Numbered from the stretch's first letter, positions 27,866 through 37,551 are shown. The stretch: 64,000 nucleotides of DNA from Streptomyces morookaense (GCF_013030945.1 NZ_JABBXF010000021.1:62001-126000); one strand, 5' to 3'. Translations and numbers: made by a program. Notes: generated from the letters alone by a model not told the origin.

Positions 27866-30613
27866 GTGGCAGCAAAGGCATCGACATCCGGGACCGCAAT
27901 GAATGAACCGACCGGCAGCGAGGCGGCGGAGGGAGGCCGTCCGCGCCTGCTCCTGATGGACGGGCATTCCATGGCGTATCGGGCATTCTTTGCGCTGCCC
28001 GCGGAGAACTTCACCACCTCCGACGGCCAGACGACGAACGCGGTGTACGGCTTCGCCTCGATGCTGGCCAACACCCTGCGTGACGAGACGCCCACGCACT
28101 TCGCGGTGGCCTTCGACGTCTCGCGCAAGACCTGGCGCTCGGAGGAGTTCCCGGAGTACAAGGCGACGCGCTCCAAGACGCCCGACGAGTTCAAGGGCCA
28201 GGTCGCGCTGATCGGCGAGATGCTCGACGCGATGGGCGTCCGGCGCTTCGCCGTCGACGGCTTCGAGGCCGACGACGTCATCGCCACGCTGGCCACCCAG
28301 GCCGAGGCCGAGGGCTTCGAGGTCGCGATCGTCACCGGCGACCGCGACTCCTTCCAGCTCGTCTCGGACGCCGTCACCGTGCTCTACCCCACCAAGGGCG
28401 TCTCCGAGCTCACGCGCTTCACCCCGGAGAAGGTCCAGGAGAAGTACGGCCTCTCCCCGCAGCAGTACCCGGACTTCGCCGCCCTGCGCGGCGACCCCTC
28501 GGACAACCTCCCCGGCATCCCCGGCGTCGGGGAGAAGACGGCCGCGAAGTGGATCAACCAGTTCGGTTCGTTCGCCGAGTTGGTCGAGCGCGTCGAGGAG
28601 GTCAAGGGCAAGGCCGGGCAGAATCTGCGCGACCACCTGGAGGCGGTCAAGCTCAACCGCCGTCTCACCGAGATGGTGCGCGACGTCGAGCTGCCCACGG
28701 GCCCCGAGGGCCTGGTCCGGGCCGCGTACGACCGGCAGGCGCTGGTCGCTTTCCTGGAGAAGCTGGAGATCCGCAACCAGGGCCTGCGCGACCGGCTGCT
28801 CGCCGCCGACCCCGGTGCGGAGAACGCCGAGGAGCCGGCCCCGGCCGCCGGTGCCGAGGTGGACGGCGCGGTGCTGGGCACGGGCGAGCTCGCCCCCTGG
28901 CTCGCCGAGTACGGCGCGGGCGCCCTGGGCGTGGCCATCGTCGACAGCTGGTCGCAGGGCAGCGGCCGGGTCGCCGAGATCGCCCTGGCGACGGCGGAGG
29001 GCCCGGCCGCCTGGTTCGACCCGGCCGAGCTGGACGAGGCCGACGAGCAGGCGTTCGCCGCCTGGAGCGCGGACGCCGCCCGCCCCAAGGTGATGCACGA
29101 CGCCAAGGCCGTCATGCGCGTCTTCGCCGACCACGGCTGGCGCGTCGAGGGCGTCACCATGGACACCGCCCTCGCCGCCTACCTGGTCAAGCCCGGCCGC
29201 CGCTCCTTCGCGCTCGACGTCCTGTCCGTGGAGTACCTCGGCCGCGAACTGGCCACCGCCGCCGCGGGCGACGGGCAGCTGGCCTTCGGCGCCGACGAAC
29301 AGGCCGAGGCCGACGCCCTGATGGGCCGCGCGCGCACCGTCCTGGACCTCGGCGAGGCGTTCGCCGCCCGCCTGAAGGACGTGGGCGCCGCCGGTCTGCT
29401 GACCGACGTCGAGCTGCCCACCAGCACCATGCTGGCCGGCCTGGAGCGGGCCGGCATCGCCGCCGACCGCGGCTGGCTGGAGCGCATGGAGCAGCAGTTC
29501 GCCGCCGCCGTGCAGCAGGCCGTGCAGGAGGCGCACGCCGCCGCGGGCCGCGAGTTCAACCTGGGCTCGCCCAAGCAGCTGCAGGAGGTCCTCTTCGGCG
29601 AACTGGGCCTGCCCAGGACGAAGAAGACCAAGACCGGTTACACCACCGACGCCGACGCCCTGGCCTGGCTCGCCTCCCAGACGGAGAACGAGCTGCCGGT
29701 CATCATGCTGCGCCACCGCGAGCAGTCCAAGCTGCGCTCCACGGTCGAGGGCCTGATCAAGGCCATCGCCCCCGACGGCCGCATCCACACCACCTTCAAC
29801 CAGACGGTGGCGGCCACCGGCCGGCTGTCGTCCACCGACCCCAACCTGCAGAACATCCCGGTGCGCACGTACGAGGGCCGCGCCATCCGCCGCGGCTTCG
29901 TCGTCGGCGACGGCTACGAGTCCCTCATGACGGCCGACTACAGCCAGATCGAGCTGCGCGTGATGGCCCACCTCTCCGAGGACGAGGGCCTGATCGAGGC
30001 CTTCGCCTCCGGCGAGGACCTGCACACCACCGTCGCCTCGCAGGTCTTCGGCGTCGCCAAGTCCGAGGTCGACCCGGAGATGCGCCGCAAGATCAAGGCC
30101 ATGTCCTACGGCCTGGCCTACGGGCTGTCGGCCTTCGGCCTGTCCCAGCAGCTGAACATCGCGCCGGACGAGGCGCGCAAGCTGATGGACACCTTCTTCG
30201 AGCGCTTCGGCGGCGTCCGGGACTACCTGCAGCGCGTCGTCGAGGAGGCCCGGGCCACCGGCTACACCGAGACCATCCTCGGCCGCCGCCGCTACCTGCC
30301 CGACCTCAACAGCGACAACCGCCAGCGCCGCGAGATGGCCGAGCGCATGGCGCTCAACGCGCCGATCCAGGGCACCGCCGCCGACATCGTCAAGATCGCC
30401 ATGCTGCGCGTGGCCGAGGCGATCGAGGCGGAGCGCCTCTCCTCGCGGATGCTGCTCCAGGTGCACGACGAAATCGTGCTGGAGATCGCCCCCGGCGAGC
30501 GGGAGCAGGTCGAGGAGCTGGTCCGCCGCGAGATGGCCGGGGCCGCGGAGCTGCGCGCCCCGCTGGACGTCTCCGTCGGCGTCGGCGCCGACTGGGAGTC
30601 CGCGGCGCACTGA
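27866..30613 (+). CDS. polA: DNA polymerase I
   Basis: A protein of 915 aa that fills gaps in repair and removes Okazaki primers. GTG 27866 is chosen because the promoter abuts it; ATG 27899 is an alternative. Residues ~20-310 are the 5'-3' exonuclease (LLMDGHSMAYRAFFALP, GFEADDVIATLA, GDRDSFQLV). The middle domain has lost the acidic residues of the proofreading exonuclease (no FDTET-like motif), as in other Gram-positives. The polymerase domain has motif A DYSQIELRVMAHLSEDEG, the O-helix RRKIKAMSYGLAYGLS and motif C QVHDEIVLE. A strong hairpin terminator follows. Confidence 0.97.
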   Translation: MAAKASTSGTAMNEPTGSEAAEGGRPRLLLMDGHSMAYRAFFALPAENFTTSDGQTTNAVYGFASMLANTLRDETPTHFAVAFDVSRKTWRSEEFPEYKATRSKTPDEFKGQVALIGEMLDAMGVRRFAVDGFEADDVIATLATQAEAEGFEVAIVTGDRDSFQLVSDAVTVLYPTKGVSELTRFTPEKVQEKYGLSPQQYPDFAALRGDPSDNLPGIPGVGEKTAAKWINQFGSFAELVERVEEVKGKAGQNLRDHLEAVKLNRRLTEMVRDVELPTGPEGLVRAAYDRQALVAFLEKLEIRNQGLRDRLLAADPGAENAEEPAPAAGAEVDGAVLGTGELAPWLAEYGAGALGVAIVDSWSQGSGRVAEIALATAEGPAAWFDPAELDEADEQAFAAWSADAARPKVMHDAKAVMRVFADHGWRVEGVTMDTALAAYLVKPGRRSFALDVLSVEYLGRELATAAAGDGQLAFGADEQAEADALMGRARTVLDLGEAFAARLKDVGAAGLLTDVELPTSTMLAGLERAGIAADRGWLERMEQQFAAAVQQAVQEAHAAAGREFNLGSPKQLQEVLFGELGLPRTKKTKTGYTTDADALAWLASQTENELPVIMLRHREQSKLRSTVEGLIKAIAPDGRIHTTFNQTVAATGRLSSTDPNLQNIPVRTYEGRAIRRGFVVGDGYESLMTADYSQIELRVMAHLSEDEGLIEAFASGEDLHTTVASQVFGVAKSEVDPEMRRKIKAMSYGLAYGLSAFGLSQQLNIAPDEARKLMDTFFERFGGVRDYLQRVVEEARATGYTETILGRRRYLPDLNSDNRQRREMAERMALNAPIQGTAADIVKIAMLRVAEAIEAERLSSRMLLQVHDEIVLEIAPGEREQVEELVRREMAGAAELRAPLDVSVGVGADWESAAH

Positions 30614-30623
30614 CGCGAACGCC

Positions 30624-30659
30624 CCTGCCCGCCCTGCCTGTTGGCGCAGGGCGGGCAGG
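30624..30659 (+). terminator. polA terminator hairpin
   Basis: CCTGCCCGCCCTGC (30624-30637) pairs perfectly with GCAGGGCGGGCAGG (30646-30659) around an 8-nt loop, starting 10 bases after the polA stop. Confidence 0.9.
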
Positions 30660-30760
30660 AGCGCTCTGCCTGTTCCCCTCTTCGCCGCGTGTTGCTAGCG
30701 TGCCCCTCCCGTTTTTCTGACGCTTCGTCAATTCGCTGCCGGAGCAAGGGAGGCCGAGCA

Positions 30761-30895
30761 ATGCGCGCACTGGCCGCCGCGGTCATCGGACTGGCCGCCG
30801 CCCTCGTCCTCGTCGTCACGGTCACCGCCATCGGCCCGCCCCGCGGCCACACCTCGCCCCGGCCCCTGCTGACCTCGCCGCCCGCGCACCCGTAG
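30761..30895 (+). CDS. Small membrane or secreted peptide (44 aa)
   Basis: A 44-residue reading frame from ATG 30761 with a very strong Shine-Dalgarno, AAGGGAGG, seven bases upstream. It has one hydrophobic helix (residues ~5-25, rich in Ala, Leu and Val) and a short proline-rich tail. It ends 15 bp before the DUF3068 gene on the same strand, so the two are probably co-transcribed. No family was recognised; it may be a small membrane partner of the downstream protein. Confidence 0.6.
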   Translation: MRALAAAVIGLAAALVLVVTVTAIGPPRGHTSPRPLLTSPPAHP

Positions 30896-30910
30896 GCCGG
30901 GGAACGCGCC

Positions 30911-31915
30911 GTGCGCCGCCGAGCGAGCCTGGTCCTGCTCGCCCTCGCCGTGTTCTGCACCGCCCTGTCACCGCTGCTGCGCTGGTACGCCTTCCCCCGG
31001 CTGGCCGAGGTCCCCGCCGGGCGCTACCAGGCGGTCGTGCTGGAGGCCAAGGACGCCACCCTCGTCGACTACGCCACCCTGCAACCGCGCCGGGTCTCCA
31101 AGGTCACCATGATCGAGACCCTCAAGGGCAACACCGAACAGGCCGCCAGGGTCAGGGCCGAGACCGGACGGGACGCCGTCGTCTGGGACACCCTCACCTA
31201 CGTCGCCGGACCCGACGGCGCCATGGTCTCCCGCATCCCCGAGCGCTATGTCTTCGACGCCCACACCCAGCAGCCGCTGCACGCGGGCGGCGAAAGCGTC
31301 GACGGCACGCCCGTGCGCCGCGACGGCATCGAGTACAAGTGGCCCTTCCTGGTCCGCAAGCACGACTACCGCTACTTCGACATGCAGACCCGCACCTCCG
31401 CCCCCATCCACTACCGGGGCACCCGCACCTTCCACGGCCTGGAGGTCTACTGCTTCGAGCAGACGATCCCGTGGACCAAGGTCCCCGTCCCCAGGACGCT
31501 GCCGCTGGGCGTCACCCCCGACACCGTCCGGCAGCTGGGCCTGGAGCGCTGGTACACCACCACCCGCATGTTCTGGGTCGACCCCGTCACCGGGGCCCCG
31601 GTCAACGGCGAGGAGGACCATCGCGAGGAGCTCCGCTGGACCGGGCACCCGGAGAAGCAGCCGATCACCGCCTTCGCCGGGCACGTGGCGATGCGGCCGG
31701 ACTATGTCGACTCCACCGTCGCCCTCGTGTCGTCGCAGCGGCAGCTCGTCCTGCTGCTCACGACCTACCTCCCGTGGGGCCTGCCGGTCCTCGGCGCCGC
31801 ACTGCTCGCGCTCGCCCTGGTGCTGGAGATCCGCGCCCGGAACCGGCGTGCACATTCGGGCGACCTGTCACACGATGGAGGGAAAACCGCACGGCCGGCC
31901 CCCGAGGGCCGCTGA
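30911..31915 (+). CDS. DUF3068 (PorA-like) membrane-anchored extracellular protein
   Basis: A protein of 334 aa from GTG 30911, with GGGGA upstream. One N-terminal helix (LVLLALAVFCTALSPLL) and one C-terminal helix (LLTTYLPWGLPVLGAALLAL) bracket an extracytoplasmic beta-rich domain with RVSKVTMIETLKGNTE and YKWPFLVRKHDYRYFD, typical of DUF3068. The family is known from actinobacteria and has no settled function. A short cytoplasmic basic tail follows the last helix. Probably co-transcribed with the peptide upstream and the 63-aa gene downstream. Confidence 0.8.
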   Translation: MRRRASLVLLALAVFCTALSPLLRWYAFPRLAEVPAGRYQAVVLEAKDATLVDYATLQPRRVSKVTMIETLKGNTEQAARVRAETGRDAVVWDTLTYVAGPDGAMVSRIPERYVFDAHTQQPLHAGGESVDGTPVRRDGIEYKWPFLVRKHDYRYFDMQTRTSAPIHYRGTRTFHGLEVYCFEQTIPWTKVPVPRTLPLGVTPDTVRQLGLERWYTTTRMFWVDPVTGAPVNGEEDHREELRWTGHPEKQPITAFAGHVAMRPDYVDSTVALVSSQRQLVLLLTTYLPWGLPVLGAALLALALVLEIRARNRRAHSGDLSHDGGKTARPAPEGR

Positions 31916-31931
31916 GCAGAGGAGGCTCGCC

Positions 31932-32123
31932 GTGAAGGAGACACCCGAGGACAAGAACGCCGCGTCCGGGCCGAGCCGGCTCTTCACCGGCAGTGAGCGT
32001 CCGTTCGACCCGGAAGACCTGGTCATGGCGTCGGGCCATGACGTGACCCCGGAACGGGTCGAACTGGCCAGGCGCCACATCGAGGAAAAGGGCGCGGCAG
32101 CACTGGAGCGGTACCTGCCGTAA
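31932..32123 (+). CDS. Small conserved hypothetical protein (63 aa)
   Basis: GTG 31932 has AGAGGAGG six bases upstream. The 63-residue product is charged and soluble, with a C-terminal amphipathic stretch VTPERVELARRHIEEKGAAA. It is 16 bp downstream of the DUF3068 gene. I do not recognise a family. The strong ribosome binding site and normal codon third-position GC support a real gene. Confidence 0.65.
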   Translation: MKETPEDKNAASGPSRLFTGSERPFDPEDLVMASGHDVTPERVELARRHIEEKGAAALERYLP

Positions 32124-32130
32124 GTCTTAG

Positions 32131-32161
32131 GCGCCCCTACGGGGCGCCCCTGACGGGGCGC
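32131..32161. terminator. Bidirectional terminator between convergent genes
   Basis: Two overlapping hairpins, GCGCCCC-tac-GGGGCGC (32131-32147) and GCGCCCC-tgac-GGGGCGC (32144-32161), lie between the 63-aa gene and hrpB, which converge. They share the middle arm and are mutually exclusive. Confidence 0.8.
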
Positions 32162-32163
32162 CG

Positions 32164-34710
32164 TCACCCGCGCCGCGGGTTGACCCGCCGCGTCGCCACC
32201 GCCGCGGCCGGATCCTCCGGCCACGGATGCCGCGGATACCGCCCCCGCAACTCGGCCCGCACCGCCCGGTACCCGTCCCGCCAGAAGGACTCCAGGTCGG
32301 CCGTCACGGCGGCCGGCCGCCCGGCCGGCGAGAGCAGGTGGACGAGCACCGGCACCCGGCCCCCCGCCACCCGGGGCGTCTCCCGCAGCCCGAACAGCTC
32401 CTGCAGCTTGACGGCCAGCACGGGCTGCCCCTCCCCGTACTCCACGCGGATCCGCGAACCGCTCGGAACCCCGATCCGCTCGGGAGCCAGCTCGTCCAGC
32501 CGCGCCGCGTCGCCGGAGGCCCACGGCAGCAGCCGCTCCAGCGCCTTGCCCGCGTCCAGCCGTTCCAGGTCGGCCCGCCTTCGGGCCCGCCCGAGCTCCC
32601 AGCCGAGCCAGTCCTCCGCCCCGTCCAGCAGCGCCGCATCGGACACGTCCGGCCACGGCCCGCCCAGCTCCCGGTGCAGGAACGCCATCCGCGTCCGCAG
32701 CCCGGCGGCCTCCGCCGTCCAGCGCAGCAGCCCCAGGCCCTCGCGCCGCAGCCCGTCCAGCAGCGCGGCCCGCACCAGGTCCGGGTCCGGGGCGGCCAGG
32801 GTGCCGGAGCCCAGCTCCACCGCGCCCAGCCGCTCCACGCGCCGGGCCACCACGTCGCGCCGCTCCTCGGACCAGTGCACCTCCTCGCCCTGCACCAGCA
32901 GGGCCCCGGCGGCGGCGCGGGCCGTGTCCTCGTCGATGACGGCGCCGAGCCGCACCCGCGCCGATGCGGACGCCACGGGCCGGTCCGCCACCGCCACGGC
33001 CACCCATGGTGCGCCGCGCAGCTGCGTGCCGTCCCCGAGCTCGGCCCGCGTCCCCGAAGCCATCAGGTACGAGCCCTCGCCCCGCGCCCGCGCCACCCGC
33101 TCGGGGAACGCGAGGGCGGCGACGAACCCGGCCGCGGCATCGTCCGTGAGCCGGTGGACGCCGTTGCCGCTGTGCCCCTCGCCCTGCAGCGCGTTCTCCA
33201 GCCTGCGCGCCTCCGTACGCCACCGCGCCCCGTACGCGTCGTTGCCGCGCCGGGCCGCGCGCCACGCCGCCGCCAAGTCGTCGCCGTACTCGCGCGGCGG
33301 TTCCTCGCTCAGCAGTGCGACAATCCCGGCCGCCCGGCGCGCACCGACCTCGCGCGCGCCGTCCAGCAGGGCACGCGCCAGGCGCGGATGCACACCTATC
33401 CGTGCCATCGCCCGGCCGCGCTCCGTCGGACGCCCCGACGCGTCCACGGCACCCGTCGCCGTCAGCACCGCCCGGGCCGCCGCCAGCGCGCCCGCGGGCG
33501 GCGGGTCGAGCAGGGCCAGCCCGGACGCGTCCGGATCACCCCAGCAGGCGGCTTGCAGGGCGAACGCCGCCAGGTCCGCGACGGCGATCTCCGGCGCAGG
33601 GAACCGCGGCCGCCCGCCGTCCTCCGCCCCCGCCCAGCAGCGCAGGACGAGCCCCGGGGCCTCGCGGCCCGCCCGCCCCATCCGCTGCGTCGCGGTCGCC
33701 TCGGAGACCCGCACGGTCGTCAGCGAACCGAGCCCCCGCGCATGGTCCATGCGTGGCTCGCGGGCCAGGCCCGAGTCCACGACGATGCGCACCCCGGGCA
33801 CCGTCAGGCTGGACTCCGCCACGGACGTCGCGAGGATCACCCGCCGCCGCCGACCGGGGCCGCGCAGCACCGCCTCCTGCACGGCGGCCGGCGCCCGCCC
33901 GTGGAGCTGGAGCACCTCCGCGTCCACGTCCGCGAGCAGCCCGGCCACCCGGCCGATCTCGCCCACGCCGGGCAGGAAGCACAGCACGTCCCCGTCCCGC
34001 ATGCTCAGCGCGCGCCGCACCGTGGCCGCCACGTGGGCCAGCTGCGCCGGGTCCACCCGGGTGCCGTGCGGCGGGCGGATGCCCGGCGGCGGGGCGGCGA
34101 AGACGACGCCGACCGCGTGGCCCCGGCCACCGCCGTGGACCACCGGCGCGGGGCCCGTGCCGTCCAGCACGGTCAGCAGCTGCGACCAGGCCGCGGTGTC
34201 CGAGGTCGCGGAGGCCGCGATCAGCCGCAGGTCCGGCCGCAGGGTGGCGCGGACGTCCACGAGGAAGGCCATCGCGGTGTCGGCGTCCAGGTGCCGCTCG
34301 TGGCACTCGTCCATCAGCACCACGTCGACGCCGGTGAGCTCGGGGTCCCGCTGGATCCGCTGCAGGAGGACGCCCGTGGTCACGACCTCGACCCGGGTGC
34401 CCGGGCCGACCCGGCGCTCGCCCCGCACGGTGAAGCCGACCGCGCCGCCCGGCTCCTCGCCGAGCAGCCACGCCATGCGCCGGGCCGCGGCCCGCGCGGC
34501 CATGCGCCGGGGTTCGGCGACGAGCACGCGGCGCGCCGCCCCGTCGCCGCATCCCGGGACGAGCCCGGCCAGGGCGAGCGGCACCAGGGTCGTCTTGCCG
34601 GTGCCGGGCGGCGCGCTGAGCACCGCCACGCCCCGCTCGTCCAGCGCCTCCCCGAGGGCGGGGAGCGCGGCGTGGACGGGCAGCTGCTGCAGCGATTCGG
34701 TACGGATCAC
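32164..34710 (-). CDS. hrpB: ATP-dependent helicase HrpB
   Basis: A protein of 848 aa from GTG 34710. Helicase motifs in order: Walker A APPGTGKTTLVPLAL, DECH box VLMDECHERHLD, SATSD, a helicase C-terminal domain (FLPGVGEIGRVAGLL, ATSVAESSLTVPGVRIVVDS, QRMGRAGREAPGL), then HrpB-specific C-terminal segments. It belongs to the DEAH/RHA superfamily 2; the bacterial role is poorly defined. Single gene, downstream of and co-oriented with the methyltransferase across 120 bp. Confidence 0.93.
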   Translation of the reverse strand: MIRTESLQQLPVHAALPALGEALDERGVAVLSAPPGTGKTTLVPLALAGLVPGCGDGAARRVLVAEPRRMAARAAARRMAWLLGEEPGGAVGFTVRGERRVGPGTRVEVVTTGVLLQRIQRDPELTGVDVVLMDECHERHLDADTAMAFLVDVRATLRPDLRLIAASATSDTAAWSQLLTVLDGTGPAPVVHGGGRGHAVGVVFAAPPPGIRPPHGTRVDPAQLAHVAATVRRALSMRDGDVLCFLPGVGEIGRVAGLLADVDAEVLQLHGRAPAAVQEAVLRGPGRRRRVILATSVAESSLTVPGVRIVVDSGLAREPRMDHARGLGSLTTVRVSEATATQRMGRAGREAPGLVLRCWAGAEDGGRPRFPAPEIAVADLAAFALQAACWGDPDASGLALLDPPPAGALAAARAVLTATGAVDASGRPTERGRAMARIGVHPRLARALLDGAREVGARRAAGIVALLSEEPPREYGDDLAAAWRAARRGNDAYGARWRTEARRLENALQGEGHSGNGVHRLTDDAAAGFVAALAFPERVARARGEGSYLMASGTRAELGDGTQLRGAPWVAVAVADRPVASASARVRLGAVIDEDTARAAAGALLVQGEEVHWSEERRDVVARRVERLGAVELGSGTLAAPDPDLVRAALLDGLRREGLGLLRWTAEAAGLRTRMAFLHRELGGPWPDVSDAALLDGAEDWLGWELGRARRRADLERLDAGKALERLLPWASGDAARLDELAPERIGVPSGSRIRVEYGEGQPVLAVKLQELFGLRETPRVAGGRVPVLVHLLSPAGRPAAVTADLESFWRDGYRAVRAELRGRYPRHPWPEDPAAAVATRRVNPRRG

Positions 34711-34754
34711 GGCCCCAGTCTCGCCCAGGCCCGGCGGAGCCCGTGCAGTACCGA

Positions 34755-34782
34755 GCCCCGAAGGGGGCGCGGGGAACTGCGC
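34755..34782 (-). repeat. Terminator-like element downstream of the methyltransferase gene
   Basis: GCCCC-gaag-GGGGC (34755-34768) joined to the 16-mer GCGCGGGGAACTGCGC (34767-34782). In the direction of the leftward methyltransferase gene it sits 48 bases after the stop with the 16-mer first and the hairpin second. Confidence 0.78.
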
Positions 34783-34830
34783 GCCCGGCCACAGACGGCC
34801 CGCAGACGACCTACCGCACTCCCCGCGGAA

Positions 34831-35652
34831 CTACCCGCGGAGCGCTTCGCACACGAAGACCGCCGTCCCCGGGATCAGATGCCCGCGCAGCGGGGACCAG
34901 CCGCCCCACTCCTGCCGGTTCCAGTCGGGCCACTCCGGCTCGACCAGGTCGAGCAGCCGGAAGCCGCCCGCCACCACATCGCGCACCCGGTCGCCGATGG
35001 TGCGGTGGTGCTCCACATAGACGGCACGGCCCGTCTCGTCCTGTTCCACATAGGGCGTGCGGTCGAAGTAGGAGGCGGCCACCGACAGGCCCTCGGGACC
35101 CGGCTCGTCGGGGAACGCCCAGCGGACGGGGTGGGTGACCGAGAAGACCCAGCGCCCGCCGGGCCTCAGCACCCGGTGCACCTCGCGCATCACGAGCACC
35201 GGGTCGGCGACGAAGGGAATGGCCCCGTAGGCCGAGCAGGCCAGGTCGAAGGAGCCGTCGGCGAAGGGCAGGGCGCCCGCGTCGGCCTCCACCAGCGGGA
35301 AGTCCGCGCCGATGCGCAGCGCGTGCTGCAACTGCCGGTGGGAGAGGTCCAGGGCGACCGGGTGCGCCCCCTGGGCGGCCAGCCAGCGCGAGCACTGGGC
35401 CGCGCCGGCGCCGATCTCCAGCACGCGCAGCCCGGCCAGCCCGGCCGCCGGGCCGAGCAGCCCGGCCTCGGCCTCGTCGAGGCCCTCGGGGCCCCAGACG
35501 AAGCGGTCGTCGCCCAGGAAGCCGCCGTGCTCCTGCTGGTATTCGTCGGCGTTGCGGTCCCACCAGCCGCGGCTGGCCCGGCTGCTCTCGGTGACGCCGC
35601 TGTCCCGGCGGGTGGCCTCCGGTTCCGGACCGGACTCGTATTCTTGGATCAT
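34831..35652 (-). CDS. Class I SAM-dependent methyltransferase
   Basis: A protein of 273 aa from ATG 35652. The ribosome binding site is weak, and an upstream in-frame region to 35727 looks non-coding. The SAM-binding motif I is LRVLEIGAGAAQCSRWLA, followed by VALDLSHRQLQHAL and FDLACSAYGAIPFVADP. It resembles Methyltransf_11/25 proteins that modify small molecules. The substrate is unknown. Divergent from rpsA. Confidence 0.85.
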   Translation of the reverse strand: MIQEYESGPEPEATRRDSGVTESSRASRGWWDRNADEYQQEHGGFLGDDRFVWGPEGLDEAEAGLLGPAAGLAGLRVLEIGAGAAQCSRWLAAQGAHPVALDLSHRQLQHALRIGADFPLVEADAGALPFADGSFDLACSAYGAIPFVADPVLVMREVHRVLRPGGRWVFSVTHPVRWAFPDEPGPEGLSVAASYFDRTPYVEQDETGRAVYVEHHRTIGDRVRDVVAGGFRLLDLVEPEWPDWNRQEWGGWSPLRGHLIPGTAVFVCEALRG

Positions 35653-36018
35653 GACGTAATCTTCGCTCGCGTCCGCTCCCGGACCGCCCCGCGGATGTGT
35701 GCCTCCGGGGCAGCCGTGGCCTCGCACAACCCGAGTTGTGCCGGATAAGTGGCGATTCGTGCCGGGTGTGCGCCTTCGCGCATTGACCGTCTCCGGCTGC
35801 CCCCGTATGCTACAAGTTGCGCTGCGGGCCTGCGCGCCTCAGACGGAGCAGGCCGCGCTCGCACTTGTTGTATGTCCCCTCGGTTTAGAGGCGCTTCCGG
35901 CGGCCCCCGGCCTCCCGGAAAGTGCGCTTCCAAGGCTGTCCGGCTTCGGCGGTGCGATACGGGCTCTCGGCGTAGCAGTACCTACGACTTCAATGTCCGT
36001 ACCGGAGCCCTTTCCCAC
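35653..36018 (+). promoter_or_regulatory. 366-bp spacer with rpsA promoter and long leader
   Basis: No gene is visible. After the promoter at 35783-35811 the leader is about 200 nt long. It can fold in part, for example GCGCTTCCGG pairing with CCGGAAAGTGCGC (35890-35932) with a bulge. Only a distant GGAG (36004-36007) precedes the rpsA start, so S1 may initiate without a classical Shine-Dalgarno, as in other bacteria where S1 controls its own translation. Confidence 0.6.
35783..35811 (+). promoter_or_regulatory. rpsA promoter (HrdB type)
   Basis: TTGACC (35783-35788), exactly 17 bases, then TATGCT (35806-35811). This is a near-consensus housekeeping promoter and the best one in the window. 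Confidence 0.82.
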
Positions 36019-37509
36019 ATGACGAGCAGCACCGAGACCACCGCCACCACCCCGCAGGTTGCGGTCAACGACATCGGTAACGAGGAAGCCTTCCTCGCCG
36101 CGATCGACGAGACGATCAAGTACTTCAACGACGGCGACATCGTCGACGGCGTCATCGTGAAGGTCGACCGGGACGAGGTCCTGCTCGACATCGGTTACAA
36201 GACCGAGGGTGTCATCCCCTCCCGCGAGCTCTCGATCAAGCACGACGTCGACCCGAACGAGGTCGTCAAGGTCGGCGACGAGATCGAGGCCCTGGTTCTC
36301 CAGAAGGAGGACAAGGAAGGCCGCCTGATCCTCTCGAAGAAGCGCGCCCAGTACGAGCGTGCCTGGGGCACCATCGAGAAGATCAAGGAAGAGGACGGGA
36401 TCGTCACCGGTACCGTCATCGAGGTCGTCAAGGGTGGTCTCATCCTCGACATCGGCCTCCGTGGCTTCCTCCCGGCCTCCCTGGTCGAGATGCGCCGCGT
36501 CCGCGACCTGCAGCCCTACGTGGGCAAGGAGCTCGAGGCCAAGATCATCGAGCTGGACAAGAACCGCAACAACGTGGTCCTGTCCCGCCGTGCCTGGCTG
36601 GAGCAGACCCAGAGCGAGGTCCGCCAGACCTTCCTCACCACCCTGCAGAAGGGCCAGGTGCGCTCCGGCGTCGTCTCCTCCATCGTCAACTTCGGTGCCT
36701 TCGTGGACCTGGGCGGCGTCGACGGTCTCGTCCACGTCTCCGAGCTGTCCTGGAAGCACATCGACCACCCGTCCGAGGTCGTCGAGGTCGGCCAGGAGGT
36801 CACGGTCGAGGTCCTGGACGTCGACATGGACCGCGAGCGCGTCTCCCTGTCGCTCAAGGCCACCCAGGAAGACCCGTGGCAGCAGTTCGCCCGGACCCAC
36901 CAGATCGGTCAGGTCGTCCCGGGTAAGGTCACCAAGCTCGTTCCGTTCGGTGCGTTCGTCCGCGTCGACGAGGGCATCGAGGGCCTGGTCCACATCTCCG
37001 AGCTGGCCGAGCGCCACGTGGAGATCCCGGAGCAGGTCGTCCAGGTCAACGACGAGATCTTCGTCAAGGTCATCGACATCGACCTCGAGCGCCGCCGCAT
37101 CAGCCTCTCGCTGAAGCAGGCCAACGAGTCCTTCGGTGCCGACCCGTCCGTGGTCGAGTTCGACCCGACCCTGTACGGCATGGCCGCGTCCTACGACGAC
37201 CAGGGCAACTACATCTACCCCGAGGGCTTCGACCCCGAGGCCAACGACTGGCTGCCGGGCTACGAGAAGCAGCGCGAGGAGTGGGAGCGCCAGTACGCCG
37301 AGGCGCAGGCCCGCTTCGAGCAGCACCAGCAGCAGGTCATCAAGTCCCGCGAGGCGGACGCCGAGGCTGCCGCCGCTGGCGACCAGGCCGCTGCGCAGGC
37401 CCCGGTCTCCGGTGGCTCGTACTCCTCGGAGTCGGCCGACAACTCCGGCGCCCTGGCGTCGGACGAGGCTCTCGCCGCCCTGCGCGAGAAGCTCGCCGGC
37501 GGCCAGTGA
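36019..37509 (+). CDS. rpsA: 30S ribosomal protein S1
   Basis: A protein of 496 aa with four S1 RNA-binding repeats (about residues 35-105, 120-190, 205-275 and 290-360), each with a GxVxxIVxFGAFVDLGGVDGLVH-like core. Actinobacterial S1 has four rather than six repeats. ATG 36019 begins MTSSTETTATTPQVAV. The C-terminus (~residues 380-496) is acidic and low-complexity, ending in an Ala/Glu-rich run. It helps bring mRNA to the ribosome. Flanked by a strong promoter and a 16-bp terminator. Confidence 0.97.
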   Translation: MTSSTETTATTPQVAVNDIGNEEAFLAAIDETIKYFNDGDIVDGVIVKVDRDEVLLDIGYKTEGVIPSRELSIKHDVDPNEVVKVGDEIEALVLQKEDKEGRLILSKKRAQYERAWGTIEKIKEEDGIVTGTVIEVVKGGLILDIGLRGFLPASLVEMRRVRDLQPYVGKELEAKIIELDKNRNNVVLSRRAWLEQTQSEVRQTFLTTLQKGQVRSGVVSSIVNFGAFVDLGGVDGLVHVSELSWKHIDHPSEVVEVGQEVTVEVLDVDMDRERVSLSLKATQEDPWQQFARTHQIGQVVPGKVTKLVPFGAFVRVDEGIEGLVHISELAERHVEIPEQVVQVNDEIFVKVIDIDLERRRISLSLKQANESFGADPSVVEFDPTLYGMAASYDDQGNYIYPEGFDPEANDWLPGYEKQREEWERQYAEAQARFEQHQQQVIKSREADAEAAAAGDQAAAQAPVSGGSYSSESADNSGALASDEALAALREKLAGGQ

Positions 37510-37551
37510 GCCGTGGTCCTTCGGGACCGCAGCTGCTGACAGCTGACTGAG

